42,664 nt of DNA, taken from Saprospiraceae bacterium (GTDB lineage Bacteria > Bacteroidota > Bacteroidia > Chitinophagales > Saprospiraceae). Positions 9,993 to 19,366 of this stretch are shown here, in pieces. The DNA lies in assembly GCA_016719855.1 (NCBI GenBank), contig JADJYH010000066.1, positions 1 through 42,664 on the forward strand. Reading direction: 5' to 3'. Each line of letters opens with the position of its first letter. The stretch's first letter is position 1. The notes beneath the pieces are model-generated. The model was not told where the DNA came from, made no database searches, and was given only the letters and a program-made list of their open reading frames with translations. The translations under genes were made by a program, and so were the position numbers.

Positions 9993-10871
9993 ATGAAAAA
10001 CTTAACTTCAATCCTTCTCCTTCTGCTCGGCATCACCGCCCCATCATTCTCCCAAAAAACCATCGAACTACAATCCATTCCAACGCCACCAGACATCAAA
10101 TGGGATAGGCCAGAGCGCCAGTATTTCAGCCAAATCTGGCAAACGGAGGTCGTCACCAACGTCTCAAAACCCACACTGATTGCCTACGTGCCCGACCCCG
10201 CCATTGCCAACGGCACAGCGCTCATCATCGCTCCGGGCGGCGGCTACATGGCGCACAGCATCAACAGCGAAGGCATCTGGGTGGCCGAATGGGCAGCAAA
10301 GCAAGGCATCGCAGCTTTTGTGTTGAAATACCGCCTTGCGCCATCGGGCGAGGATGCCACCGCCGAGTTCATGCAAGCCGTGGGCGACCGTGATGCTTTT
10401 ATGAAAAAAGTAGGTCAAGTCATCCCGTTGGCGGTAGCCGATGGTCGGGCTGCCATTGAGTACGTGCGCAGCCATGCCGCCGAGTACGGTGTAAAGCCCG
10501 GCCAGATTGGTATCATCGGCTTTTCGGCAGGTGGTGGCGTGGTAGGTGGCGTGGTGTTCGACCATACGCCTGCCAGCAGGCCCGACTTCGCTGCGCCGAT
10601 TTATTCTGCCTTGCAACGGGACGACAGCACGCCCGTGCCTGACGACGCCATGCCTATTTTCATGGCCTGCACCGCCGATGATTTCTTTGGCTTCCAGAAG
10701 CAAAGCACCGAGATTTTCAACAAGTGGAACGCTGCCGGGAAGCCCGTCGAATTGCACCTTTATGAAAAAGGCGGCCACGGCTTCGGGGCGAAAAAACAGG
10801 GGCTGCCGAGCGACAAATGGCTGGACGCCTTCGGCCTATGGCTCGAAAGCCACGGTTGGATGACCAAGTAG
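9993..10871 (+). CDS. Secreted alpha/beta hydrolase, acetyl-xylan-esterase-like
   Basis: 292 residues with an N-terminal signal peptide (MKNLTSILLLLLGITAPSFS), so periplasmic or secreted. The alpha/beta-hydrolase core shows an oxyanion segment IIAPGGGYMAHS, nucleophile elbow GFSAGGG (Ser near residue 177), acid Asp in ACTADDFF and catalytic His in KGGHGFG. This order matches the BD-FAE/carbohydrate esterase-like hydrolases often found with polysaccharide degradation genes in Bacteroidota. No glycoside hydrolase neighbours it, so the natural ester is unknown. The gene is intact and is followed 30 bases later by a permease gene on the same strand. Confidence 0.85.
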   Translation: MKNLTSILLLLLGITAPSFSQKTIELQSIPTPPDIKWDRPERQYFSQIWQTEVVTNVSKPTLIAYVPDPAIANGTALIIAPGGGYMAHSINSEGIWVAEWAAKQGIAAFVLKYRLAPSGEDATAEFMQAVGDRDAFMKKVGQVIPLAVADGRAAIEYVRSHAAEYGVKPGQIGIIGFSAGGGVVGGVVFDHTPASRPDFAAPIYSALQRDDSTPVPDDAMPIFMACTADDFFGFQKQSTEIFNKWNAAGKPVELHLYEKGGHGFGAKKQGLPSDKWLDAFGLWLESHGWMTK

Positions 10872-10901
10872 TTTTGAATTTTCTGCAAAACCTATTTTAA
10901 A

Positions 10902-12306
10902 ATGCAAGACGAAAAACACCAACAGACAGAAGAATTTGAGCGGGAACCCGTGCCTGCCTCCCACTGGAAAGACTGGCGCAGCTTCCTCGGTATGTACGCT
11001 GGGGAACACGCCGCTGGCACTGAGTTCGTCATTGGGCCGCTGTTCCTGACGGCGGGCGTCAGCGCCTTCGACCTCATCGTGGGGCTGCTTTTGGGCAACT
11101 TCCTCGCCGTACTTTGCTGGCGCTTTCTCACCGCTGAAATCGCCGTGAAGCACCGACTGACGCTGTATTTCCAGTTGGAAAAAATCTGTGGAAAGCGCCT
11201 CGTCACATTTTACAACCTCGCCAATGGCATCCTGTTTTGCTTCCTCGCTGGCTCGATGATTACCGTCTCCGCCACGGCGGTCGGCATCCCGTTCAACATG
11301 GAAATGCCCAAACTGACGGACACCATGCCCAATGGCGTGACTTGGGTCGTCATCGTGATTGCATTGGGTGCGCTGTTCACGCTGATTGCCGCCAAGGGGT
11401 ACAGCACGGTGGCGAAAGCGGCTAATTTGATGTCGCCCATCATCGTGCTGGGCTTCTTGCTGGCGGGCATTGCCGCCCTGCGACAATTGGGCGTTCATAG
11501 CTTCTCCGACTTTTGGAATGTTTGGGGCGAGGGCGGCGAGCCGTTCCCCGGCCAAATCAAATACACGTTTTGGCACGTCGTCATTTGGTCGTGGTTCTGC
11601 AACGCCGCCATGCACATCGGCATGAGCGACCTCTCGGTTTTCCGCTTTGCAAAAAGTCCAAAGGCTGGTTGGACGACCGCAGCGGGCATGTACATCGGAC
11701 ACTACATGGCGTGGATTGCGGCAGCTTTGCTTTATGCGGCTTACATCAAAACGCCTGAAGCCGCTGCCATGTTGGCCAATGGCACGGCACCGCCCGTAGC
11801 GCCCGGCCCATTGGCGTACAATGCCATCGGCATTCTCGGCATACTAACCGTCATCCTCGCTGGCTGGACGACCGCCAACCCGACGATTTACCGCTCCGGT
11901 CTTGCATTTCAGGCGATTGCCGCTTGCTTCGAAAGCAAATACAGTCTGGGCAACGGTGCTGGCTGGCACAGTGGCGACCATCGCCGGGCTGTTCCCCGCC
12001 TTCGCCATGAAGCTACTGGATTTTGTGGCGGTGTACGGATTCATCCTCGCCCCGGTCGGTGCGGTCATCGTGTTCGAGCATTTCTTTGCGGAGCGTTTCG
12101 GCTTGGTGAAAAACTATGCAGAAAAGGCAGGCATCTCGTTCAATATGGCGGTGCTGTTGGCTTGGGCATTGAGCGGCGGGCTGTTTTACTTTGTGTCAAA
12201 ATCACAGGGGATTTTTCTGTCGTTTTTGACGCTGCCGGCGTGGGTGGGGTGCGGGGTGCTGTATTTGGTGTTGAGTCGTTTTTTTCAAAAAAAAGTCGTC
12301 AGCTAA
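10902..12306 (+). CDS. NCS1-family nucleobase:cation symporter (one frameshift)
   Basis: Inner-membrane permease of about 467 residues, related to purine/cytosine/allantoin transporters. The soluble N-terminus (EPVPASHWKDWRSFLGMYAGEHAAGTEFVIGP region) leads into about twelve hydrophobic segments. Typical NCS1 features are the early glycine-rich helix, AKGYSTVAKAANLMSP and GWTTANPTIYRSGLAFQAI. The frame changes between about 11915 and 11930 (net +1), after which LPLASKANTVWATVLAG and FPAFAMKLLDFVAVYGFILAPVGAVI continue the last helices to the stop at 12306. Without repair the protein would lose the last third in a wrong-frame tail. Substrate specificity cannot be read from the sequence. Its 3' end overlaps the convergent Uma2 gene by 8 bases. 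Confidence 0.85.
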
Positions 12307-12904
12307 ACTTGAAAATCTCCTCCAGTGAAATTTTTAAATCAGGAAAAATCACGCAATCCAAGGTTTCATCTTTGACATAAATAGAGGCGGGGCTGTAAAC
12401 GCCCGATTCGGTGAGGTGGAACTGGTGAACGGTTTCCCGCTCTGGGTCGAAAATCCAGTATTCACGGATTTCGTTTTCTTCGTAAAGGAGTTTTTTGGTT
12501 TTCATTTCCTTGGTCGAATTGCCGGGCGAAAGGATTTCGATGACTAAATCGGGAGCGCCGAGACAGCCTTTTTCGTCCAATTTTTTCAGGTCGCAGATGA
12601 TGCAGATGTCGGGTTGGACAACGGTCAAGACATTCTTGTTGACTTTTGCAGACTTGCGTTTATCGTGAAGACGTACATCAAAGGGCGCAGCAAACGCTTG
12701 GCAATCATGTTGCTTAAAATGATTGCCGAGTGAAAGCGCAAGTTGCCAAGAAATCCTTTGATGCTTGGTGTTGGGCGCTGCCATTTTCATGATTTTGCCG
12801 TGGATAAGCTCTACTGCTTGTTCAAATTTCCACGTCAAGTAATCGGCATAAGAGTAAACGCCGTTTACCAAATCTAACTGGTCGAGACTAACGATGTCTT
12901 TCAT
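12299..12904 (-). CDS. Uma2-family (DUF820) putative endonuclease
   Basis: Intact 201-residue protein of the restriction-endonuclease-like Uma2/DUF820 family. The PD-(D/E)XK core is visible: Asp in VVQPDICIICD, Glu in DLVIEILSPGN, then KKLLYEENEIREYWIFDPE. The family is greatly expanded in cyanobacteria and some Bacteroidota, with no settled cellular role; it is not evidence for a restriction system here because no methyltransferase is nearby. It is divergent from the rhamnose operon, with 41 bases between the two start codons, and converges with the permease. Confidence 0.88.
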   Translation of the reverse strand: MKDIVSLDQLDLVNGVYSYADYLTWKFEQAVELIHGKIMKMAAPNTKHQRISWQLALSLGNHFKQHDCQAFAAPFDVRLHDKRKSAKVNKNVLTVVQPDICIICDLKKLDEKGCLGAPDLVIEILSPGNSTKEMKTKKLLYEENEIREYWIFDPERETVHQFHLTESGVYSPASIYVKDETLDCVIFPDLKISLEEIFKFS

Positions 12905-12945
12905 TTCATCAAAATTTTAGCAAAAATAAAGAAACTTACAGACAG

Positions 12946-15128
12946 ATGACAACCAGTTTCCATCACGTCAACTACCTCTGGGACGATGCCAAAGCCGCCA
13001 CCCTCGGTGACGACCAAATCGCCCTGTTCCTCTACCGCTCCAACATCCTTGGGGCCGACCTCCGCATTACCAACTTCGGCGGTGGCAACACCTCCTGCAA
13101 GACCCTCGAAAAAGACCCGTTGACAGGGAAGGAAGTCGAAGTCATGTGGGTCAAAGGCTCCGGCGGCGACATTGGCACGCTGACCCGGAAGGGCATCGCC
13201 GGGCTGTACGTCGAGAAGCTGCACCAGCTCAAGAACTGCTACCGGGGCATCGAGTTCGAGGACGAAATCGTGGGGCTGCAACTGCACTGCCTTTACGACC
13301 TCGACAGCGCCGCACCGAGCATTGACACGCCGCTGCATGGGCTGCTGCCGTTCAAGCATATTGACCACCTGCACCCCGATGCCGCCATTGCCATTGCTGC
13401 CGCAAAAGACAGCCAGGCCATCACGAAGGAAATCTGGGGCGACAAAATGGGCTGGGTGTCCTGGCAGCGGCCCGGCTTCGACCTTGCTTTGCAATTGGAA
13501 AAATGCCTCACCGAAAACCCTGGCATCCGGGGCATCGTGTTGGGTAGCCACGGGCTGTTCACCTGGGGCGAAACTTCGCACGAGTGCTACGTCAACAGCC
13601 TCGAAGTCATCGAGCAAGCCAGTGTTTTTATTGAAAATAGGCTGGGGAAAACACGTCCTATTTTTGGCGGAGCGAAATCGCAAAGCCTTGATAGTGAGGC
13701 ACGTAGGAAGCAGGTGGCCGCAATTGCACCAATCTTGCGTGGGCTTTGCAGCGGCCAGGGATTTCAAACCCGAAGGGATTGAAGGCCGGGGGGGGGAAAA
13801 GGGGGGGGAAAACCCCCCGGGCTTTCCAATCCCTAAAATCGGCCACTTCACCGACGACGAACGGGTGCTCCAATTCATCAACTCCAACGACCTCGACCGC
13901 CTCGCCCCGCTCGGCACGAGTTGCCCCGACCACTTCCTGCGGACGAAAATTCAACCACTGGTTTTGCAGCTTTCGCCAGATGTCCAGATTTCCGAAATCT
14001 CAAAAATTTCGGAAATCTTGACCCCGCAGTTTTCCAAATACCGAGCGGAATACATCGCCTACTACGACACCTGCAAGCACCCCAATTCCCCCGCCATGCG
14101 TGACCCCAATCCGGTGGTCATCCTGTACCCCGGTGTGGGCATGTTCACTTTTGCGAAGGACAAACAGACCGCCCGGGTGGCCGCCGAGTTTTACATCAAC
14201 GCCATCAACGTGATGCGGGGCGCAGAGGCCATTTCGGAGTACACGGCGCTGCCCCGGCAGGAGGCATTCGACATCGAATATTGGCTGCTGGAGGAGGCGA
14301 AATTGCAGCGGATGCCCAAGCCGAAACCGCTCAGTGGGCGGGTGGCGCTCGTGACTGGCAGCGGTGGCGGCATCGGTTTGGCGACCGCCAAAAGACTGGC
14401 CGCAGAGGGCGCTTGCGTGGTGCTGAACGATGTGGATGAGGCACGTTTGGCGGAAGCCAAGGCTGACTTTCAGATTGCCTACGGCAATGACAAAGCTGTA
14501 ACAACCCCACTCAACGTGACCAATTCCGACTCCGTCGCCGAAGCGTTCGAGGCCGCCTGCCTTGCCTTCGGCGGGGTGGACATCGTGGTGAACAATGCGG
14601 GCATCAGCATCTCGAAGGGCATTTTGGAGCACAGCGTAGAGCGACTGGGACAAGTTGCAAGACATCCTCGTAAAGGGGCAATTCCTCGTCAGTCAGGCGG
14701 GTGTGGCGGTGATGCGCAAGCAGGGTTTTGGTGGCGATATCGTGAACATTGTGAGCAAAAACGCCGTCGTTGCTGGCCCGAACAACCTCGGCTACGGCGC
14801 TGCAAAAGCTGCCCAAGCACACATGACCCGCTTGCTCGCTGCCGAGTTGGGTGGCGACAAAATCCGGGTGAACATGGTGAACCCCGACGCCGTCATCGCT
14901 GGCTCAAACATCTGGGCGGGCGGCTGGGCAGAGGGCCGTGCGAAGGCTTATGGCGTGACCGTAGAGGAACTCCCGGCCTACTACGCCAAGCGCACACTGC
15001 TGGGTGAAATCATCCTGCCGGAGGATATTGCGAATGCGGTTTTTGCCCTCGTGGGCGGGCTGCTGAACAAGAGCACGGGCAATGCGCTGAATGTGGACGG
15101 GGGCGTTGCGATGGGGTTTTTACGCTAA
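12946..15128 (+). CDS. rhaD: Bifunctional rhamnulose-1-phosphate aldolase / short-chain dehydrogenase (two frameshifts and an inserted hairpin)
   Basis: About 727 residues. The N-terminal half is a class II aldolase (FGGGNTSCKTLEKDPLTG, MWVKGSGGDIGTLTRKG, LPFKHIDHLHPDA with metal histidines, VLGSHGLFTWGE). The C-terminal half is an SDR from about residue 463 (VALVTGSGGGIGLATAKRL, NNAGIS, and YGAAK as the Tyr-x3-Lys pair). The aldolase cleaves L-rhamnulose 1-phosphate to DHAP and L-lactaldehyde; the SDR domain is expected to act on lactaldehyde. Between LRGLCSG and IGHFTDDERVL there is an extra G-rich hairpin of about 77 bases (13757-13833), which also changes the frame and brings a TGA at 13780 in the upstream frame. 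A second shift is an extra C at 14642, before DWDKLQDILVKG. The overall length exceeds relatives by about the size of the insert. First gene of a same-strand rhamnose operon. Confidence 0.88.
13757..13833. repeat. GC-rich hairpin element inside the rhaD coding sequence
   Basis: The stem gggattgaaggccggg starting at 13775 pairs with cccgggctttccaatccc ending at 13833, with mismatches; G9, G8 and C6 runs fill the centre (13788-13796, 13801-13808, 13813-13818). It lies exactly where the aldolase family reads continuously from LRGL to IGHFTDDERV, so the bases look inserted. One frame through it (ending GFPIPKIGHF) is open, so an in-frame version could be translated as a low-complexity loop. Confidence 0.65.
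13986..14018. repeat. 13-bp perfect inverted repeat inside rhaD
   Basis: agatttccgaaat at 13986-13998 is the exact reverse complement of atttcggaaatct at 14006-14018; the loop is 7 bases. It encodes ISEISKISEIL in a linker before the conserved YIAYYDTCKHP segment. It is unrelated in sequence to the G-rich hairpin about 150 bases upstream. Confidence 0.75.
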
Positions 15129-15140
15129 ATATTAACCAAT

Positions 15141-15455
15141 ATGCCACGTACTGCCTTCAAGATGCACCTTCATGCCGGCCAAGCGGAGGAATACAAAAAG
15201 CGCCACGACGAGCTTTGGCCAGAGCTTGCTGAACTGCTGAAGTATGCTAGAATTAGCAACTATTCTATCTTCCTCGACGAGGAGACAAACACTCTCTTCG
15301 GCGTATTGGAAATTGAAGAGCTTGCGGCACTTGACGATTTGCCAAAACATCCCGTCATGCAGCGCTGGTGGGCGCACATGAGCGATATCATGGCCTCCAA
15401 CACCGACCATTCACCCGTTTCAACAACACTCAAAGAAGTCTTTTATCTGCCATGA
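15141..15455 (+). CDS. rhaM: L-rhamnose mutarotase
   Basis: 104 residues, the normal length for the RhaM/COG3254 family, which interconverts the alpha and beta anomers of L-rhamnose in the cytoplasm. The family signature RHDELWPEL, with its catalytic histidine, is at residues 21-29, and WWAHMSDIM with the second conserved tryptophan pair is near the C-terminus. Intact. It begins 12 bases after the aldolase stop, and its TGA overlaps the next gene's start codon (ATGA at 15452-15455), so translational coupling with the isomerase is likely. Confidence 0.93.
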   Translation: MPRTAFKMHLHAGQAEEYKKRHDELWPELAELLKYARISNYSIFLDEETNTLFGVLEIEELAALDDLPKHPVMQRWWAHMSDIMASNTDHSPVSTTLKEVFYLP

Positions 15456-16708
15456 AATCGAAGATTCACGATAGTAAAATAACGCAGCAACACATCGAAG
15501 CCCACAACGAACGCCATTTTGCAAAGCACAAAAAGCGGCTGGATTTCCTCACTTCTGAGGTAATTGTCGAGTGGGAAATCTTGCAAAAGCTGATGGACTT
15601 CCAAGTGGCCATCCCAAGCTGGGCGCTGGGCACGGGTGGCACTCGGTTCGGGCGTTTCCCCGGCGGCGGCGAGCCTCGCAGTTTGGAGGAAAAAATCGAA
15701 GACGTGGGGCTTCTCCATGCCCTGAACCGCACCAGCGGAGCCATTTCGCTGCACATCCCGTGGGATATTCCAGAGGATGGTCAGGCCATCCAGGAACTGG
15801 CTGCTTCGCACGGGCTGAAGTTTGATGCAGTAAATTCAAATACCTTCCAAGACCAACAGAATCAGGCACTTAGCTACAAGTTTGGGAGTTTGCAGCATGT
15901 GGACAAAGCGGTTCGACAGCAGGCCATCGAGCACAATATCGAGGTGATAAAACATGGCGTTGCACTCGGCTCGGAGGCCATCACGGTCTGGTTGTCGGAT
16001 GGTTCGTGCTTTCCCGGCCAACTCAATTTTCGAAGTGCATTTCAGAACACACTGGACAGCCTCCGGGAAATCTACGCAGCGCTCCCCTTGAATTGGAAAA
16101 TGTTCATAGAATATAAAGCATTCGAACCGAATTTCTACTCCATGACCGTTGGCGATTGGGGGCAGTCGCTGCTGTACGCCAACAAACTTGGTGATAAGGC
16201 CTTCACGCTCGTTGACCTTGGCCACCACCTGCCCAATGCCAACATCGAGCAAATCGTGGCACTGCTGCTGATGGAGGGCAAGCTAGGTGGCTTCCATTTC
16301 AACGACTCAAAATATGGCGACGATGACTTGACAGTGGGTAGCATCCGGCCTTACCAGTTGTTCTTGATTTTCAATGAGTTAGTGGAGGGGATGAATGCCC
16401 GTGGCATGAACCACTCCACGGATTTGGGCTGGATGATTGATGCGTCGCACAACGTGAAAGACCCATTGGAGGACTTATTGCAGTCGGTCGAAGCGATCCA
16501 AATTGCCTACGCACAGGCGCTACTTGTTGACCGCAAGACGCTGAACGAGGCGCAGTTGGAGAACGACACGGTGCGCTGCCAGGAGATTTTACAGGCGGCT
16601 TACCGGACGGATGTGCGGGCATTGGTGGCAGAGGCGAAGCTTGCGTCGGGTGGGGGCGCTGATGCCGCTTGGATTTGTTTCGGGAAATGGAAGTTAGGAA
16701 GGAATTAA
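15452..16708 (+). CDS. rhaI: L-rhamnose isomerase, Pseudomonas stutzeri type
   Basis: 418 residues. Converts L-rhamnose to L-rhamnulose using a divalent metal in a TIM barrel. Metal and substrate residues of the RhaI type are visible: FIEYKAFEPNFYS, VDLGHHLPNANIEQI and FHFNDSKYGDDDLTVGS. The length and motifs fit the RhaI branch rather than E. coli RhaA. I chose the ATG at 15452 because it overlaps the mutarotase stop; the frame stays open further upstream, but that part lies inside rhaM. Intact, with a normal C-terminus (GADAAWICFGKWKLG). Confidence 0.93.
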   Translation: MKSKIHDSKITQQHIEAHNERHFAKHKKRLDFLTSEVIVEWEILQKLMDFQVAIPSWALGTGGTRFGRFPGGGEPRSLEEKIEDVGLLHALNRTSGAISLHIPWDIPEDGQAIQELAASHGLKFDAVNSNTFQDQQNQALSYKFGSLQHVDKAVRQQAIEHNIEVIKHGVALGSEAITVWLSDGSCFPGQLNFRSAFQNTLDSLREIYAALPLNWKMFIEYKAFEPNFYSMTVGDWGQSLLYANKLGDKAFTLVDLGHHLPNANIEQIVALLLMEGKLGGFHFNDSKYGDDDLTVGSIRPYQLFLIFNELVEGMNARGMNHSTDLGWMIDASHNVKDPLEDLLQSVEAIQIAYAQALLVDRKTLNEAQLENDTVRCQEILQAAYRTDVRALVAEAKLASGGGADAAWICFGKWKLGRN

Positions 16709-16752
16709 TCAAAGAACGTGGCTTAAAAACCATTACTACGGGATTATAAATC

Positions 16753-17981
16753 ATGCAGCATATCGCCATATTTGATATTGGTAAAACTAATAAAAAGCTC
16801 TTCGTCTTCAATGAAGAATACCATATCGTTTATGAAAAAAGCGAGCATTTGCTGGAGACAAAAGACGAGGATGGCGACCCCTGTGAGGATGTGCATTTGT
16901 TGGTAAAATGGATGAAGGCGTCATTGTTGGAAGTCATGCAAGTGACTGATTTTAAAATCAATGCGGTCAATGTTTCAGCTTATGGAGCCAGCTTTGTCTA
17001 TTTGGATGAAAAGGGTGAAATCTTGACGCCGTTGTGCAATTATTTAAAGCCGTACCCAGCGAAATTACAGCAAGATTTTTTTGAAAAATATGGAGGCGAA
17101 ACTAAACTTGCCAGCGAAACTGCTTCGCCTGTGCTGGGTAGTCTTAATGCTGGATTGCAATTATATCGCATCAAATATGAGCAACCGGACATTTTTAATC
17201 GGATAAAATATGCGCTGCATTTGCCACAGTTTTTAAGCTATATTTTAGGTGGTGAATTATTCAGTGAAATTACCAGCATTGGCTGTCATACCATGCTCTG
17301 GGATTTTGAAAAAATGGCTACCACGAATGGGTGAATATGGAGGGTTTGGCTGAAAAAATTCCTCCAATCCACCAGTCAACGGTGGCCACTCACCAGTTAC
17401 CCAAAGTTGGCATTGGCCTGCACGACAGCTCCGCCGCTTTGATACCATATCTTGCTAGTTTTAGCGAGCCATATGTGCTGCTCTCCACGGGCACTTGGAA
17501 CATCGCCATGAACCCATTTAACGACAATCCCCTTACGCCCGATGAGTTGGCGCAAGATTGTTTGTGTTACCTCAGCTATCAGGGCAAGCCCGTGAAGGCT
17601 TCGAGGCTGTTTGCGGGGCATGAGCACGAAATGGCAATTCGGGATTTGGGATTGGAAGGCGTGATGATTCGTAGTTTTGAAGATGCCGAAAAACTCGGGC
17701 TAGCTGGTAAAAAGTATCTTGAATATTTAAAGCAACTTATTGAAAAGCAAGCGATTGCGATAAATCTAGTTCTAACTAACAGGGTTATGAAAATTTTCGT
17801 GGACGGCGGTTTTTCAAAAAACGCCATCTTTATGTCGCTGCTTTCCAAGGCGTTCCCCGACAGGGAAGTTTTCGCTGCCGAAGTAGCCCAAGCATCGGCG
17901 CTTGGTGCGGCGATAGCCGTCCATGAGCATTGGAACGAGAAGCCGTTGCCTTCCAATTTGGTGGAGGTAAGAAAAATTTGA
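16753..17981 (+). CDS. FGGY-family carbohydrate kinase, probable rhamnulokinase (one frameshift)
   Basis: About 409 residues after repair. N-terminal FGGY domain: FDIGKTNKKLFVF (phosphate loop) and VNVSAYGASFVYLDEKG. C-terminal domain: LLSTGTWNIAMNPF, then FVDGGFSKNAIFMSLL and QASALGAAIAVHEHW, the ATP-binding signature. The frame breaks in the A6 tract 17309-17314, where one A seems to be lost; restoring it gives FEKNGYHEWVN. Between rhamnose isomerase/mutarotase/aldolase genes the expected reaction is phosphorylation of L-rhamnulose at C1. It differs enough from E. coli RhaB that I assign the substrate from context. The first half is more AT-rich than the flanking genes. Its end is 5 bases before the next start. 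Confidence 0.82.
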
Positions 17982-17986
17982 ACAGC

Positions 17987-19126
17987 ATGAAACTTGAATA
18001 CAATACAAAATATCCAGCCATTGACGACCTTCGGGAAAAGGCCATGAAGCGCATACCTCGTTTTGCTTTTGAATACTTGGATGGTGGCTGCAACGAAGAA
18101 GTCAATTTGCATAAAAATACCTCCGAAATTCGGGAGGTAGAATTAAAACCTTATTATCTTTCAAAGCATGTTGCCTCGGATATGAAAACCGAGCTTTTTG
18201 GCCATGTATATGACGCACCATTTGGCGTAGCACCTGTCGGTCTGCAAGGTTTGATGTGGCCAAATTCTCCAGAAATACTGGCCAAGGCGGCTTTTGAGCA
18301 TAATATTCCTTTTATTTTAAGCACCGTAACGACTTCTAGTATTGAAAGGATTAGTGAAATTACAGAAGGAAGGGCTTGGTTTCAATTGTACCATCCTGCC
18401 GACAATAAATTGCGAGATGATATAATTAAGCGTGCGGAGGCAGCGCATTGCCCAGTTTTGGTGGCGCTATGCGATGTCCCGACCTTTGGGTATCGTCCGA
18501 GGGATATACGCAATGGTTTGGCGATGCCGCCCAAGATGAGCTTGAGGAATATTATGCAAATTATTGGCCGACCAAATTGGGCACTAAATACGCTCATACA
18601 TGGCAAGCCGAGGTTTGAAACCATGATGCGTTATTTTCCCAAAAATATGGATATCAAGCAGTTGGGAAAGACCATTAACGAGACGTTTTCTGGTAGGCTG
18701 AACGAGGAAAAGCTGAAGCCACTGCGGGATATGTGGAAAGGCAAAATGGTGCTGAAAGGCGTAGCCAGTGAAGAAGATACGGAGATGGCTATCCGCTTGG
18801 GTTTGGATGGCATCATCGTTTCCAACCACGGCGGGCGACAACTGGATGCTGGGCAATCAACTATCAAACCGCTGGCGAGCATTGCCCAAAAGTACAAAGG
18901 CCAAATAAAAATCATGATGGACAGCGGCATCCGGACTGGCCCAGATATAGCAAGGACATTGGCAAGCGGGGCGGAATTCACCTTTTTGGGGCGTTCATTT
19001 ATGTACGGCGTAGCGGCATTGGGCAATGAAGGTGGCAACCATACAATGTCCATTTTAAAAGTTCAATTGCAACAAATTATGGAGCAGATTTGCTGTGAAC
19101 ATGTCACTGATTTCCGGGTCACTTGA
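17987..19126 (+). CDS. FMN-dependent alpha-hydroxy-acid dehydrogenase (lactate dehydrogenase-like)
   Basis: 379 residues from the ATG at 17987; the frame is open upstream to 17930, but family members start near MKLEYNTKYPAIDDLREKA. It is a TIM-barrel FMN enzyme that oxidises L-2-hydroxy acids. Hallmarks: FEYLDGGCNEE, PFGVAPVGLQGLMWP, STVTTSSIE, WFQLYHPAD, the catalytic loop IIVSNHGGRQLDAG (active-site His and Arg) and MMDSGIRTGPDIARTLASGA with phosphate-binding GAEFTFLGRSFMYG. Last gene of the rhamnose operon. It would oxidise the lactate made from lactaldehyde to pyruvate, which is inference from position. No membrane anchor is apparent. Intact. Confidence 0.85.
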   Translation: MKLEYNTKYPAIDDLREKAMKRIPRFAFEYLDGGCNEEVNLHKNTSEIREVELKPYYLSKHVASDMKTELFGHVYDAPFGVAPVGLQGLMWPNSPEILAKAAFEHNIPFILSTVTTSSIERISEITEGRAWFQLYHPADNKLRDDIIKRAEAAHCPVLVALCDVPTFGYRPRDIRNGLAMPPKMSLRNIMQIIGRPNWALNTLIHGKPRFETMMRYFPKNMDIKQLGKTINETFSGRLNEEKLKPLRDMWKGKMVLKGVASEEDTEMAIRLGLDGIIVSNHGGRQLDAGQSTIKPLASIAQKYKGQIKIMMDSGIRTGPDIARTLASGAEFTFLGRSFMYGVAALGNEGGNHTMSILKVQLQQIMEQICCEHVTDFRVT

Positions 19127-19366
19127 TTGGTAAATAATGAAAATTTAGTCATAGTCGAAGATTAGGCAATCAACAAGCAGCGGTTGTGCAAGGCTATTCT
19201 CCGTATTAGTAAAAATAATTTTGATATTCTCTTTTCTACCTAAATTGGGCCACAATCCCTTTTTTAAAGGAATAGCACCGTTGCGCAGCGTGTTACTTGA
19301 GTTTCATTCCTTTTGATGCTTGCAGTTTAACTAATGCCATGTAAAGAAATTTAATCCCCTTGGACC
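19127..19366. other. Gene-free stretch after the rhamnose operon
   Basis: 240 AT-rich bases between the hydroxy-acid dehydrogenase and the remains of the metallo-beta-lactamase gene. I see no coding frame, no strong terminator hairpin and no repeat of note. Confidence 0.5.

Noticed and set aside
12299..12904. Restriction-modification system
   Set aside because: The Uma2-like protein has a nuclease-type core but no methyltransferase or specificity gene is present, and the family usually occurs alone.
17309..17314. Programmed ribosomal frameshifting at the A6 tract of the FGGY kinase gene
   Set aside because: No heptameric slippery site plus downstream structure stands out, the kinase family is not known for recoding, and similar breaks of both signs occur in many unrelated genes here.
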